Of a stretch of 64,000 nucleotides of DNA, positions 1 to 8,027 are shown one piece after another (the first letter of the stretch is position 1; each line of letters starts with the position of its first letter). This stretch comes from Ga0077555 sp041397775 (lineage in GTDB: Bacteria; Pseudomonadota; Alphaproteobacteria; Rhizobiales; Hyphomicrobiaceae), in NCBI GenBank assembly GCA_041397775.1, contig JAWKWB010000005.1, positions 124,001-188,000 on the forward strand. Direction: 5' to 3'. The notes under the pieces were generated by a model. That model saw nothing but the letters and a program-made list of their open reading frames with translations. It ran no database searches and was not told the DNA's origin. A program made the position numbers and the translations under genes.

Positions 1-606
1 CACGCGCTGCGCAATCGCTTTCAGGCGCCGCTGTGAACCGACCGCCATCGCTTCCATGGCCGGACGGACGCGCTTGGCCACGTCGGCATGCATCCAGTGC
101 TCGAACTCGACCGCCGACATCACATGCTCGGCCTTTTCGAAGGCCGTGTCCTCGGTCAGTGCGTCGATCACGCCCCACAAGTGATCGGGATGGCCGTGCG
201 TGAAGACCACCTTCGTGATGCTGTCGGGCGCAATCCCTGCCGCCTGCATGCGGTCGCTGACCTTGCCCAGCGTCGGCATGAAGTCCGGTCCACCGCCCGT
301 GTCGATGAGGATCACCTCCTTGCCCACGCGCAGCAGCACGACATTCACCTGGGACCGCAGGCCGGCGTAGGTCGTGCCCGCCGCCTTGAACGCCGCCTCG
401 ATCTGCGGCAGCTCGCGCCCCGGCAGGACGAAACTCGGGGGCAGGTCCATCGTACCGTCCGACAGCACGGTCACCGCGATCTCACCCACCTTGAACGTGT
501 GCGGCGCCTCCTGCGCGAAGGCGAACCGTGGCGCAAGCCCGATCGCCAGCCCGCCGGCGATGAAGCCGCGCCGGCTGGGATGCAACGAGGCAGGAAGCGA
601 TCGCAT
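1..606 (-). CDS. Metallo-beta-lactamase-fold hydrolase, Tat-exported, sox-associated (3' end outside window)
   Basis: The protein opens with a twin-arginine signal (SRRGFIAGG, then a hydrophobic stretch and an AQE cleavage region), so it is probably exported to the periplasm. About residues 35-202 are an MBL fold: VILIDTGGG and the zinc-binding HGHPDHLWG motif are visible. The start ATG has an AGGAG eight bases upstream. It is the last visible minus-strand gene of the sox cluster, 83 bp after soxD. MBL-fold proteins of this type (SoxH-like) occur in several sox operons, but their reaction is not settled, so I give no symbol. The frame stays open to base 1, leaving 202 codons in view. Confidence 0.85.
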   Translation of the reverse strand, partial: MRSLPASLHPSRRGFIAGGLAIGLAPRFAFAQEAPHTFKVGEIAVTVLSDGTMDLPPSFVLPGRELPQIEAAFKAAGTTYAGLRSQVNVVLLRVGKEVILIDTGGGPDFMPTLGKVSDRMQAAGIAPDSITKVVFTHGHPDHLWGVIDALTEDTAFEKAEHVMSAVEFEHWMHADVAKRVRPAMEAMAVGSQRRLKAIAQRV

Positions 607-689
607 CGCAGGCTCTCCTGATCCTGAAAGATAGATCGAACCGGGACGCGCACGGGCACGTCCCGACCATCGGCGAAGCGCTGGCCGCA

Positions 690-1361
690 TCAATCGACGG
701 TCGGTCCCTTGCCCTTCTCCGGCGTGACGTCGAGAACGCGCGCACGTCCCGTCACCTTCGGAGCGGCTGGAATGCAGTCCTTCATGCAGGGCTTGCGCTT
801 CCAGAAGTGCTTTTCCGTCGTCTCGCGGTCGTCGTCGTAGAAATTGCCCGCGTTCGGCATCTTGATCGTGGCGAAGTTCTTGTCGCTGAGCTCGAAGTTC
901 TGATCTTTGATGATGTCGTTGAGATTGAGGATGTAGGCCGTCACGGCATAGATCTCGTCGTTCGACAGCGACTGCGCATTGCCGTAGGGCATGGCACGCT
1001 TGACGTAGTCGAACACGGTCGACGCGGCCGGCCAGTACGAGCCGACGGTCTTCTCCGGGCGGTCCGCCTTGAGCGAGCCATGACCGCCTGCCAGCACCGG
1101 CCAGCGATCCTTGCCCTCGCCGAATTCGCCATGGCACTGGGCGCACTGGGCCTGGAAGATCTCCTCGCCCTGCTTCACCGTTCCCTTGCCCGGCGGCAGT
1201 CCCTGGCCGTCGGGACGCACGTCGATGTCCCAACCCTTGATCTGCTCGGGCGTTGCAGCCTGGCCAAGACCGAGCTTCTGCGCCTCGGCGGCCAGCGGCG
1301 CGGTGGCGAGGAACGTTGCGGCGACGATCGCCGTCGCGAGAGCCTTAGCCGATTTCGACAT
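690..1361 (-). CDS. soxD: SoxD, c-type cytochrome subunit of sulfane dehydrogenase SoxCD
   Basis: A 223-residue periplasmic cytochrome c with a Sec signal peptide (cleavage near AEAQ) and one haem site, CAQCH, at about residue 92. The FGEGKDRWPVLAGG context and the LNLNDIIKDQ stretch are typical of SoxD. It takes electrons from the molybdenum subunit SoxC while the sulfane sulfur on SoxY is oxidised. It overlaps the soxC end by 17 bp and has its own GGGGAG seven bases before ATG, so it is translationally linked to soxC. It is shorter than the roughly 380-residue Paracoccus SoxD, and only one haem motif is present. Confidence 0.93.
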   Translation of the reverse strand: MSKSAKALATAIVAATFLATAPLAAEAQKLGLGQAATPEQIKGWDIDVRPDGQGLPPGKGTVKQGEEIFQAQCAQCHGEFGEGKDRWPVLAGGHGSLKADRPEKTVGSYWPAASTVFDYVKRAMPYGNAQSLSNDEIYAVTAYILNLNDIIKDQNFELSDKNFATIKMPNAGNFYDDDRETTEKHFWKRKPCMKDCIPAAPKVTGRARVLDVTPEKGKGPTVD

Positions 1362-2664
1362 TCTCGGTCTCCCCGTTCGAGCGCACCAGCCACGTCTGGA
1401 TGCCGTTGTTGTGATAGATCGAGTTGACGCCGCGCACCTTGCGCAGCTCTTGCTTCGTCGGCTGCACGTAGCCCGTCGAATCGTAGGCGCGCGACTGCAC
1501 CATCAGTTCCTGGCCCTGCCAGTCGAAGTCGACGTAGAACCGCGTCAGCGACTTGCCCAGAACCGGCCCGTCGATGCGCGCTTCCTGCCAGTTGCGGCCG
1601 CCGTCGAGCGTGACATCCACGCGGGTGATCGTGCCGCGGCCCGACCAGGCGAGGCCCGAGATGATGTTGCGGCCCTTGTGCTTCAACGGTGCTTCCGGTG
1701 ATGGGTTGGTCACCACCGACTTGGCGTCCATCACGAACGTGAAGCGGCGCGAGCGCCCGTCTGCCATCAGGTCCGTGTACTTCGAGGTCTCCTCGCGCGC
1801 GAGCCACGGCTTGTCGCCCACCTCGATGCGCCGGATCCACTTGACCCAGAGATTGCCTTCCCAGCCCGGCACCACGAGCCGCACGGGATAGCCCTGCTCG
1901 CCGCGCAAGGCCTCGCCGTTCATCTTGAACGCCAGCAGGCAGTCGTCGAGCGCCTTCTCCAGCGGCAGCGAACGGTTCATGCCGGCCGCATCGCCGCCTT
2001 CCATCAGCAACCACTTGGCGTTGGGCTTCAGCCCGGCCTCGTTCAACACGTCACGCAGGCGAATGCCCGTGTACATGACGTTGTGAACCATGCCGTGCGT
2101 GAACTGGCAGCCATTGAGCTGCGCGCCGCGCCATTCCATGCCGGAGTTCGCCGCACACTCCAGGAAATGGATGTGGTTGTAGCGGGGAAACCGCATGATG
2201 TCGTCGAGCGTGAAGATCAGCGGCTTGTCGACGAGGCCATGCAGCATCAGCCGGTAATCGGTCGGATTGACGACCGCCACGCCGCCGTGGTGACGCTCGA
2301 AGCACAAGCCGTTCGGCGTGATGATGCCGTCGAGCGCATAGAGCGGCGTGAAGTTCACCGAGCTCTCGCGCGAGGCCGTCAGCCACTGCACGTCGCGGCG
2401 CACGACATTGCTCTCGAACTTGATCGGCTTGCCGTAGGGGTTGGCCGCGACGCCGTCGCCCAGGCCCTTCGACCAGCCCGAAACCCGCGGCGGCAGATTG
2501 CGCGGATTGCTCTTCGGGGCGGCGGCCTTGGCTGCCGGCTTGTCCTGTGCGAGCACCTGCGTCGCGCCGACCGCGGCCAGTCCACCCGCCAGCGACCCCC
2601 GCAGGAACCCGCGCCGGCTCGAAGCCTTCTGCGGCGCGTCGCTGCGCTTTCCTTCGTCCGACAT
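1345..2664 (-). CDS. soxC: SoxC, molybdenum subunit of sulfane dehydrogenase SoxCD
   Basis: This is a 439-residue protein of the sulfite oxidase family. A Tat signal (SRRGFLRGSLAGG) exports the folded molybdopterin protein. The oxidoreductase molybdopterin domain follows, with the conserved Cys in FLECAANSG that ligates molybdenum, and the C-terminal part is the Mo-co dimerisation domain. In the Sox pathway SoxCD removes six electrons from the sulfane sulfur bound to SoxYZ, so thiosulfate goes fully to sulfate without sulfur globules. An ATG at 2670 is also in frame. I prefer 2664 because GGGAG then sits nine bases upstream. The upstream neighbour is soxB and the downstream one soxD. Confidence 0.95.
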   Translation of the reverse strand: MSDEGKRSDAPQKASSRRGFLRGSLAGGLAAVGATQVLAQDKPAAKAAAPKSNPRNLPPRVSGWSKGLGDGVAANPYGKPIKFESNVVRRDVQWLTASRESSVNFTPLYALDGIITPNGLCFERHHGGVAVVNPTDYRLMLHGLVDKPLIFTLDDIMRFPRYNHIHFLECAANSGMEWRGAQLNGCQFTHGMVHNVMYTGIRLRDVLNEAGLKPNAKWLLMEGGDAAGMNRSLPLEKALDDCLLAFKMNGEALRGEQGYPVRLVVPGWEGNLWVKWIRRIEVGDKPWLAREETSKYTDLMADGRSRRFTFVMDAKSVVTNPSPEAPLKHKGRNIISGLAWSGRGTITRVDVTLDGGRNWQEARIDGPVLGKSLTRFYVDFDWQGQELMVQSRAYDSTGYVQPTKQELRKVRGVNSIYHNNGIQTWLVRSNGETENVEIG

Positions 2665-2707
2665 CAGCATGCTCTCCCTGGATTTTGTGCCCAGTGTTCT
2701 GCCGCGC

Positions 2708-4396
2708 TCACGCGCCGACGATCTTGACGGCGGTGTTTTCCTCGACCTTCACGACCTTTTGCGTCGTCAGGTGCTTGGCAATGACATCCCAGATCGGTGG
2801 CCCTTCGGTGCCCTGGTTGACGCTCGCCCAGCCCGCGACGACGTACTCCTTGCTGGCCTCGATGGCCGCACCGCTGCCCAGCAACGTCATCCCCGAGATG
2901 CGCTGGCCGATCGGCTTGTTGATGTCGATCGTGTAGCCGAGCCCGCCAGTGCGGACCATGTCGCCGCCCTGCTGATAGAAGGGATCGGGATTGAAGATGT
3001 TGTCGGCGACGTCCTCGATGATCTCTTTCAGGCGCGCGCCCGTCATCTTCATGCGGTAGCAGTTCGGATAGGTCATCGCCGTCGCGTTGGTGACATCCTC
3101 GAACGTGATGTCCTGCCCCGGCAGCACGCTCGTGCCCCAGCGCACGCCCGGCGACAGCGCGATCTCCGCATCCCGCTCCTTGAGGATGGCATCGCAGATC
3201 ACCGAGTCGAACGTGCCGTCGAAATTGCCCCGGCGATAGAGCAGCGAGTCTGTCCGGCCCAGAACCTTGCCGAGTTCCGCAGCGAACGGCGCACGCTGCT
3301 TGGCGATGGCGGCGGCCGTTTCGGCATCACCCGCGATCGCATCGGAGAACACGGGGATCAGGCGATAGCGGAAACCCTTGACTGCCTTGCCCTGCACGTC
3401 GAGATCGAGCCGCGACACGAACTTGCCGTTGGAGCCCGACGCGACGATCAGCGTGTTGTCCACCTTCGTCGGCCGCGGCACCGCATCGTGCGTATGCCCG
3501 GAGAGGATGACGTCGATCCCCTTGACGACGCTGGCCACCTTGCGGTCCACGTCGAAGCCGTTGTGCGACAGCAGCACGACGAGATCGGCCCCCGCGCCCT
3601 TCGCCGCATCGACCTCCTTTTGCAGCTCCACCTCGCGGATGCCGAACGACCACTTCGGCACCATCCAGCGTGGATTGGCGATCGGCGTGAACGGAAAGGC
3701 CTGGCCGATGACGGCGATCTTCACACCGCCGCGCTCGAACATCTTTTGCGCCGGAAAGACGCGGTCCTCGAATTCCGTATCGCGCACGTTCTGCGCCAGG
3801 AACGGGAACCCCAGCTTCTCCGTCAATTCCTTGACCCGCGCATCGCCGAGCGTGAACTCCCAATGCCCGGTCATGGCGTCCGGCTTCAAGTGGGCCATGA
3901 CGTCGACCATGTCCTGGCCGTTGGTCTTCAGCGATGTCCAGCTGTTGGTCCAGGTGTCGCCGCCGTCGAAGAACAGCGTCTTGTCTGGCCGCTCCGCGCG
4001 GATCGCCTTCACGATGGTCGCGATGCGATCGAGGCCGCCCATGCGGCCGTAGTTCTTCGCCAGCGCCGCGAAATCGCCGTAGGTCAGGGCGTGCGCCTCG
4101 GCGCTGCCGGCCTTGATGTCGAACGCCTTGAGGAAAGCGTCGCCGGTCAGGTGCGGCACCTGACCCTTGCTCGGCCCGACGCCGATGTTGATCGACGGCT
4201 CGCGGAAGTGCACCGGCACGAGCTGGCCGTGAATATCGGTCATATGGACCAGGGTGACGTTGCCCAGCGGCTCGAAGCGCAGGAGATCGTCTTGTGACAG
4301 GCGTCCTTGTGCAGCCGCCCGGCCGAGCAGCCCGCCGCCGCCCATCAGAATCGCGGCACTCGATGCAGCCGTCAGGAAATCCCGGCGCGAGACCAT
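2708..4396 (-). CDS. soxB: SoxB, dimanganese thiosulfohydrolase
   Basis: A 562-residue member of the 5'-nucleotidase/SoxB family that hydrolyses sulfate from the S-thiosulfonate on SoxY. A Tat signal (SRRDFLTAA) precedes the metallophosphoesterase domain, with MTDIHGQL, GGDTW, the SoxB-typical GHWEFT, SHNGFD and SGHTHDA metal-site motifs. The C-terminal nucleotidase-like domain carries GVRWGTS. The frame is open far upstream, but the ATG at 4396 has GAGGAG six bases before it and gives the normal Tat N-terminus. It lies between soxZ and soxC. Confidence 0.96.
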   Translation of the reverse strand: MVSRRDFLTAASSAAILMGGGGLLGRAAAQGRLSQDDLLRFEPLGNVTLVHMTDIHGQLVPVHFREPSINIGVGPSKGQVPHLTGDAFLKAFDIKAGSAEAHALTYGDFAALAKNYGRMGGLDRIATIVKAIRAERPDKTLFFDGGDTWTNSWTSLKTNGQDMVDVMAHLKPDAMTGHWEFTLGDARVKELTEKLGFPFLAQNVRDTEFEDRVFPAQKMFERGGVKIAVIGQAFPFTPIANPRWMVPKWSFGIREVELQKEVDAAKGAGADLVVLLSHNGFDVDRKVASVVKGIDVILSGHTHDAVPRPTKVDNTLIVASGSNGKFVSRLDLDVQGKAVKGFRYRLIPVFSDAIAGDAETAAAIAKQRAPFAAELGKVLGRTDSLLYRRGNFDGTFDSVICDAILKERDAEIALSPGVRWGTSVLPGQDITFEDVTNATAMTYPNCYRMKMTGARLKEIIEDVADNIFNPDPFYQQGGDMVRTGGLGYTIDINKPIGQRISGMTLLGSGAAIEASKEYVVAGWASVNQGTEGPPIWDVIAKHLTTQKVVKVEENTAVKIVGA

Positions 4397-4513
4397 GCGG
4401 TGCTCCTCATCGTCTGAAACAAGACCGGCTGCGCAATCGCGCGGCACGCCAGCGGATATCATCCGCCCTGGCAATAGCCGGCCGCTCGCCCCCCGCAACG
4501 CCGGGAGCGCCAG

Positions 4514-4551
4514 GAAAACAAGAAGAGCCGAGGGGGGGCTGCCCCGCCTCA
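4514..4551 (-). terminator. Possible intercistronic attenuator between soxZ and soxB
   Basis: Just after the soxZ stop the transcript could pair GAGG-CGGGG with CCCC-C-CCTC around a three-base loop. A T-rich stretch containing CTTCTTGTTTT follows. This resembles a weak intrinsic terminator inside the soxYZBCD unit and could lower expression of the distal genes. It is seen by eye only, with no folding energy computed. Confidence 0.35.
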
Positions 4552-4878
4552 GCTCACGGCGAGCTTCTGCTCGTGCTTGTAGATGGAGCCGTCGTCGTCG
4601 AACCACTCGAAGGTGAACGTGCCCGACTCGGTCGCACGGACGAAAAACGACTGATAGGGATTGGCCGAAACGGAGGGGAACCAATCCGCGCGAAACACTT
4701 CCTTGCCGTTGAAGCTGGCCTTGAACTGCTTGATGATCCGTCGCTTGATCAGCGCACCGGAAGAATCCTTGCGCAGACCAGTTTCCATTTCGTGGCTGAT
4801 CAGCGTCTTGACTTCGATGACCTCGTCTTTCTTCGCGGTGGAGGGCATACGAACGCGGGGGGTCGGTTTGGCGGCCAT
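4549..4878 (-). CDS. soxZ: SoxZ, sulfur-compound chelating subunit of SoxYZ carrier
   Basis: A 109-residue protein without signal peptide, as expected for SoxZ, which is co-exported with SoxY. The sequence matches the SoxZ immunoglobulin-like fold: the PRVRMPSTAKKDEV start, ISHEMETGLR, NGKEVF and the terminal TFEWFDDDGS. SoxZ pairs with SoxY to make the periplasmic carrier on which every Sox intermediate is bound. It follows soxY after 59 bp on the same strand. The ribosome binding site is weak (AGCGAG), so translation may depend on soxY. Confidence 0.95.
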   Translation of the reverse strand: MAAKPTPRVRMPSTAKKDEVIEVKTLISHEMETGLRKDSSGALIKRRIIKQFKASFNGKEVFRADWFPSVSANPYQSFFVRATESGTFTFEWFDDDGSIYKHEQKLAVS

Positions 4879-4937
4879 TTTCTAGTCTCGCTTCTGAAAT
4901 GAGCTGTGGTCGGACGGTTTCGTCGAACTGCGCGGCA

Positions 4938-5402
4938 TCAGCCGCCGCAACCACCGATCGTGACCTTCACCTCTTTCGTCGCCGAGAAAAGCGCGCCATT
5001 CGACATTTCGGCGACTGCCGTGATGTTCTGTGTCTTGGCCAGGCGCATGCGGATCGACGCCGCTGCCTTCGGGCTCATCGGATTGAAATGGAAAGCAGCG
5101 ATCACCGGAAGGGGATTGCCGTCGGCAAAAACGGTGACGGACTTGACATAGTCCTTTTCGGTCATCGGGCTCTCGACCTCGAAATTGAGCGGAACCACTA
5201 GGCCGTTTTCGGCGATCGATGGAACGTCGAGCTTGACCTTGCCGGGCGTCGCCTTCTTGTCGCCGTAGAGCTTCTTCATTTCGGCGGCGACGAACTCGGG
5301 GGTCGCGCTGGCTTCGCCCACGCCGACCACGAGCGCGCAGGCACCGAATGCGGCAATGCTCATGATGTCCCGGCGCGACATGGCGCCAACGTGCGATCTC
5401 AT
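4938..5402 (-). CDS. soxY: SoxY, sulfur carrier subunit of SoxYZ
   Basis: A 154-residue periplasmic protein ending in the hallmark swinging-arm tail GGCGG, whose Cys covalently carries the thiosulfate-derived sulfur. A Tat-like signal (SRRDIMSIAAFG) lies near the N-terminus. The ATG at 5402 is chosen because GGAGG sits seven bases upstream. An in-frame start farther up has no such site. It is the first gene of the minus-strand sox operon, 201 bp from the divergent soxA. Confidence 0.96.
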   Translation of the reverse strand: MRSHVGAMSRRDIMSIAAFGACALVVGVGEASATPEFVAAEMKKLYGDKKATPGKVKLDVPSIAENGLVVPLNFEVESPMTEKDYVKSVTVFADGNPLPVIAAFHFNPMSPKAAASIRMRLAKTQNITAVAEMSNGALFSATKEVKVTIGGCGG

Positions 5403-5471
5403 CCTGTTTCCTCCATGCGGCGGTGGATTATGTGAGGCGCGTCCACGCATCTGCGCGCGTGCCTACTCTCT

Positions 5472-5501
5472 ACATATGAAAAATCTAATATGTCAATATG
5501 T
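5472..5501. promoter_or_regulatory. soxR operator (candidate): AT-rich dyad, candidate SoxR (ArsR-type) operator
   Basis: In the divergent soxY/soxA promoter region ACATAT (5472-5477) is followed by two ATATGT half-sites (5488-5493 and 5496-5501) in otherwise GC-rich DNA. ArsR repressors of the SoxR/BigR group are known to bind AT-rich imperfect palindromes at promoters, and an ArsR gene lies 2 kb downstream. That SoxR binds here is inference. Confidence 0.5.
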
Positions 5502-5603
5502 GCTTGCATCAAAGCGTCGCAGTCATTTACATTATCATCACACGCCCAAGCAAGAACCATGTAGCGAAACAAATGCTGCGACGCAGCAATTCGGGAGGAT
5601 GCC

Positions 5604-6434
5604 TTGCGATCAATAATCTTGAAATGCCTGACTTTTGTCGCAGGCCTAGCCATATTCACTGGCTCTGCTGCAGCGCAAACCGACGAATCGGAAAAGGAGA
5701 TCGAGCGGTATCGCAAAATGATCAGCGATCCGTTCTCCAATCCTGGCTATCTCAACGTCGATCGCGGCGAAATCCTCTGGAAGACGGCGCGCGGCACGAA
5801 GAACGTCAGCCTCGAGCAGTGTGATCTGGGCGAAGGCGCCGGCAAGCTGGAAGGCGCCTATGCCAAGCTGCCGCGATTTTTCGCCGACGCAGACAAGGTC
5901 ATGGACCTGGAACAGCGCCTGCTGTGGTGCATGGAGAAACTGCAGGGCCTCGACACGAAGGACGTGATCAAGCGCAAGTTTTCTCCATCGAACCGCGCCG
6001 CCAACTCCGACATGGAAGACCTCGTCGGGTTCATCGCCAACAAGTCGAATGGCATGAAGCTGACGTTCCCGCTGTCGCACCCGCAGGAGAAGCGCTACTT
6101 CCTGATCGGCCAGGAGCTTTTCTACAAGCGCTCGTCGACCAACGACTTCTCGTGCGCGACCTGCCACGGCGACGCCGGCAAGCGCATCCGGCTGCAGGGC
6201 CTGCCGCAGCTCAACAAGCCCGGCAAGGATGCACAGGATACGCAGGCGGCCTGGCCGACCTATCGCGTATCGCAGGGCCAGTTGCGCACCGTCCAGCATC
6301 GCATTTGGGATTGCTATCGCCAGATGCGCATGCCCGCGCCTGGATATGCGACGGATGGCGTGACCGCGCTCAACATCTATCTCAACAAGATGGCCGAGGG
6401 TGGCGTGCTCGCCGTCCCGTCGATCAAGCGCTGA
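5604..6434 (+). CDS. soxA: SoxA, c-type cytochrome subunit of SoxAX
   Basis: A 276-residue exported protein (signal peptide to about residue 24) with one CATCH haem motif in its C-terminal domain and the WDCYRQMRMP segment carrying the Cys that becomes the haem ligand and persulfide site. The N-terminal domain has kept two cysteines (EQC, LLWC) but no CxxCH, so this is a monohaem SoxA. SoxAX couples thiosulfate to SoxY. The start codon is TTG, chosen because GGAGG lies five bases upstream and no in-frame ATG fits. It is the first gene of the plus-strand sox unit. Confidence 0.95.
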   Translation: MRSIILKCLTFVAGLAIFTGSAAAQTDESEKEIERYRKMISDPFSNPGYLNVDRGEILWKTARGTKNVSLEQCDLGEGAGKLEGAYAKLPRFFADADKVMDLEQRLLWCMEKLQGLDTKDVIKRKFSPSNRAANSDMEDLVGFIANKSNGMKLTFPLSHPQEKRYFLIGQELFYKRSSTNDFSCATCHGDAGKRIRLQGLPQLNKPGKDAQDTQAAWPTYRVSQGQLRTVQHRIWDCYRQMRMPAPGYATDGVTALNIYLNKMAEGGVLAVPSIKR

Positions 6435-6453
6435 TCCGGGAAGGAAACCAGAC

Positions 6454-7068
6454 ATGAGACTGATCGCAGTCGCTCTGACCGGCCTTCTCGCCGGCGCCCT
6501 CTGCCTCCCCGCCAGCGCGCAGGATCGCGCCAACCCGGCCGACGTCGAAACCTTCTACGAAGGCATGTTCAAGAACGCCAAGGAGGAATGGAAGAAGAAA
6601 ACCGTCCAGGACGAAACCCAGAAGGTCTGCTCACAGTACCGCAACGATCTGCCCAAGGCGGAATTCGACAAGGTGCTCGCCCGCGAAAAGGGTAACGTCA
6701 AGATGCCCGCCGACGGCAACGTCATGGGCGATTGGAAGGCGGGAGAAAAGATCGCCCAGTCGGGCTTCGGTGGTCGCTTCAACGACAAGCCGGGGACGAT
6801 CAATGGCGGTAATTGCTATGCCTGCCATCAGCTCTCGAAGAAGGAGCTGAGCTTCGGCACGCTGGCCCCGAGCCTCCTCGAATACGGCAAGATCCGCAAG
6901 TTCGACGCCAAGGAGGCGACCGCCGCCTACGCGAAGATCTACAACGCGCAGTCGGTTCAGCCGTGCTCGAACATGCCACGCTTCGGCCACAGCGGTTTCT
7001 TGTCCGAACAGCAGATCAAGGATCTCGTTGCCCTGCTCTTCGACAAGGACAGCCCGGTCAACAAGTAG
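6454..7068 (+). CDS. soxX: SoxX, c-type cytochrome subunit of SoxAX
   Basis: A 204-residue periplasmic cytochrome c: signal peptide ending at ASAQ, haem motif CYACH at about residue 128, and the axial-ligand region NMPRFGH near the C-terminus. SoxX forms the heterodimer with SoxA and passes on electrons released during thiosulfate conjugation to SoxY. A Lys-rich segment of about 70 residues lies before the haem domain, longer than in small SoxX proteins. The gene starts 19 bp after soxA, behind GGGAAGGA. The order soxA-soxX is the reverse of the common soxX...A. Confidence 0.93.
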   Translation: MRLIAVALTGLLAGALCLPASAQDRANPADVETFYEGMFKNAKEEWKKKTVQDETQKVCSQYRNDLPKAEFDKVLAREKGNVKMPADGNVMGDWKAGEKIAQSGFGGRFNDKPGTINGGNCYACHQLSKKELSFGTLAPSLLEYGKIRKFDAKEATAAYAKIYNAQSVQPCSNMPRFGHSGFLSEQQIKDLVALLFDKDSPVNK

Positions 7069-7090
7069 CGGACCAGGGAGTGTTCGCCCG

Positions 7091-7600
7091 ATGCTGAACC
7101 GGCTTTCAGGCGTGATCTCCAGAGCGAGGCGCAGCGCGCTCGGCACCGCCGTCGTGCTCGCCTGCACGCTCTTCTGGCTCGGTGGCGCCCACGCCGCCGA
7201 GTTGGTCATGGTCGAATCTCGCGGGTGTCCTTGGTGCGTACGCTGGCATGCCGAAATCGGCCCGGCCTACCCGAAAACTACGGAGGGACGGCGCGCACCA
7301 CTGCGCCGTCTCGATATCTCGCGCACGCGCGCGGCCGGAATAACCTTTGCCGCGCCCGTCACGATCTCCCCCACCTTCGTGCTCGTCGACGGCGGCCGGG
7401 AAATCGGCCGCATTACCGGGTATCCGGGGCCCGACTTCTTCTGGGGTCTGCTCGCCGAGCTTCTGGACAAACTGCCGAAGGAGCAGCAGCAACGCGCCGA
7501 TGTCGCCGTCACGCACGGGTGCGCCACCGTCGCATGCCCATTGGCCTCTGCATTTGATATCCTGAGCCGAACCATTCTATTGAATCGCCGGACAGGATAA
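7091..7600 (+). CDS. soxS: SoxS, periplasmic thioredoxin-fold protein
   Basis: A 169-residue protein with a hydrophobic N-terminal signal or anchor ending at AHAAE and a redox motif GCPWC at about residue 45, followed by a thioredoxin-like fold with the cis-Pro segment SPTFVLVDGG. SoxS thioredoxins keep SoxYZ in its active reduced state (known for the Paracoccus protein). Gene order soxS-soxR-soxT here matches the soxSRT block of other alphaproteobacteria. It begins 22 bp after soxX behind GGGAG. The last 30 residues are less conserved-looking. Confidence 0.85.
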   Translation: MLNRLSGVISRARRSALGTAVVLACTLFWLGGAHAAELVMVESRGCPWCVRWHAEIGPAYPKTTEGRRAPLRRLDISRTRAAGITFAAPVTISPTFVLVDGGREIGRITGYPGPDFFWGLLAELLDKLPKEQQQRADVAVTHGCATVACPLASAFDILSRTILLNRRTG

Positions 7601-7604
7601 GAAA

Positions 7605-7991
7605 ATGCTCGGCAGCGGCCACTTGACTGGAACGAAAATGCGAAGCGCGGCGAAAGAACTGGAAGAGGTGCTGGAGCAGGACGGCGAAATGTCCGTCGAG
7701 CTGCACGACCTGATCTCCAAGGCCCGCAAAGCCAGTGATTTCCTCAAGGCGCTGGCGCACGAGAATAGACTTGTGATCCTCTGCCTGCTGGCCGAGCGTG
7801 AACGCTCGGTCACCGAGCTCGAGAGCCTGCTGGCCTTGAGTCAAGCCACAGTGTCACAACAGCTAGCACGGTTGCGCCATGAAGGCCTGGTCGAGTCACG
7901 GCGCGATGGTCGCGTCGTCTACTACAGCATCCCCGACGAGAAGACGTGCCGCTTCCTGCAGGCCGTCTACGACAAGTTCTGCCGGAACTGA
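7605..7991 (+). CDS. soxR: SoxR, ArsR-family repressor
   Basis: A 128-residue winged-helix regulator. The HTH spans about residues 45-110: LKALAHENRLVILCLLAE, then SVTELESLL, then the recognition helix SQATVSQQLARLR and the wing RRDGRVVYYSI. Cysteines near residue 60 and at the extreme C-terminus could sense sulfur species, as in the SoxR/BigR group of ArsR proteins. It starts 4 bp after soxS (AGGA seven bases upstream) and precedes soxT. It probably represses both arms of the sox locus. The link to the operator at 5472 is inferred. Confidence 0.88.
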   Translation: MLGSGHLTGTKMRSAAKELEEVLEQDGEMSVELHDLISKARKASDFLKALAHENRLVILCLLAERERSVTELESLLALSQATVSQQLARLRHEGLVESRRDGRVVYYSIPDEKTCRFLQAVYDKFCRN

Positions 7992-8027
7992 CGGCGCATT
8001 TTCGCCGCCCGCGCTGGAGCGTGGGGC

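Noticed and set aside
2441..4297. A 618-codon plus-strand frame over soxC/soxB
   Set aside because: Antisense to two well-conserved sox genes, low-complexity Arg/His-rich product, no ribosome binding site.
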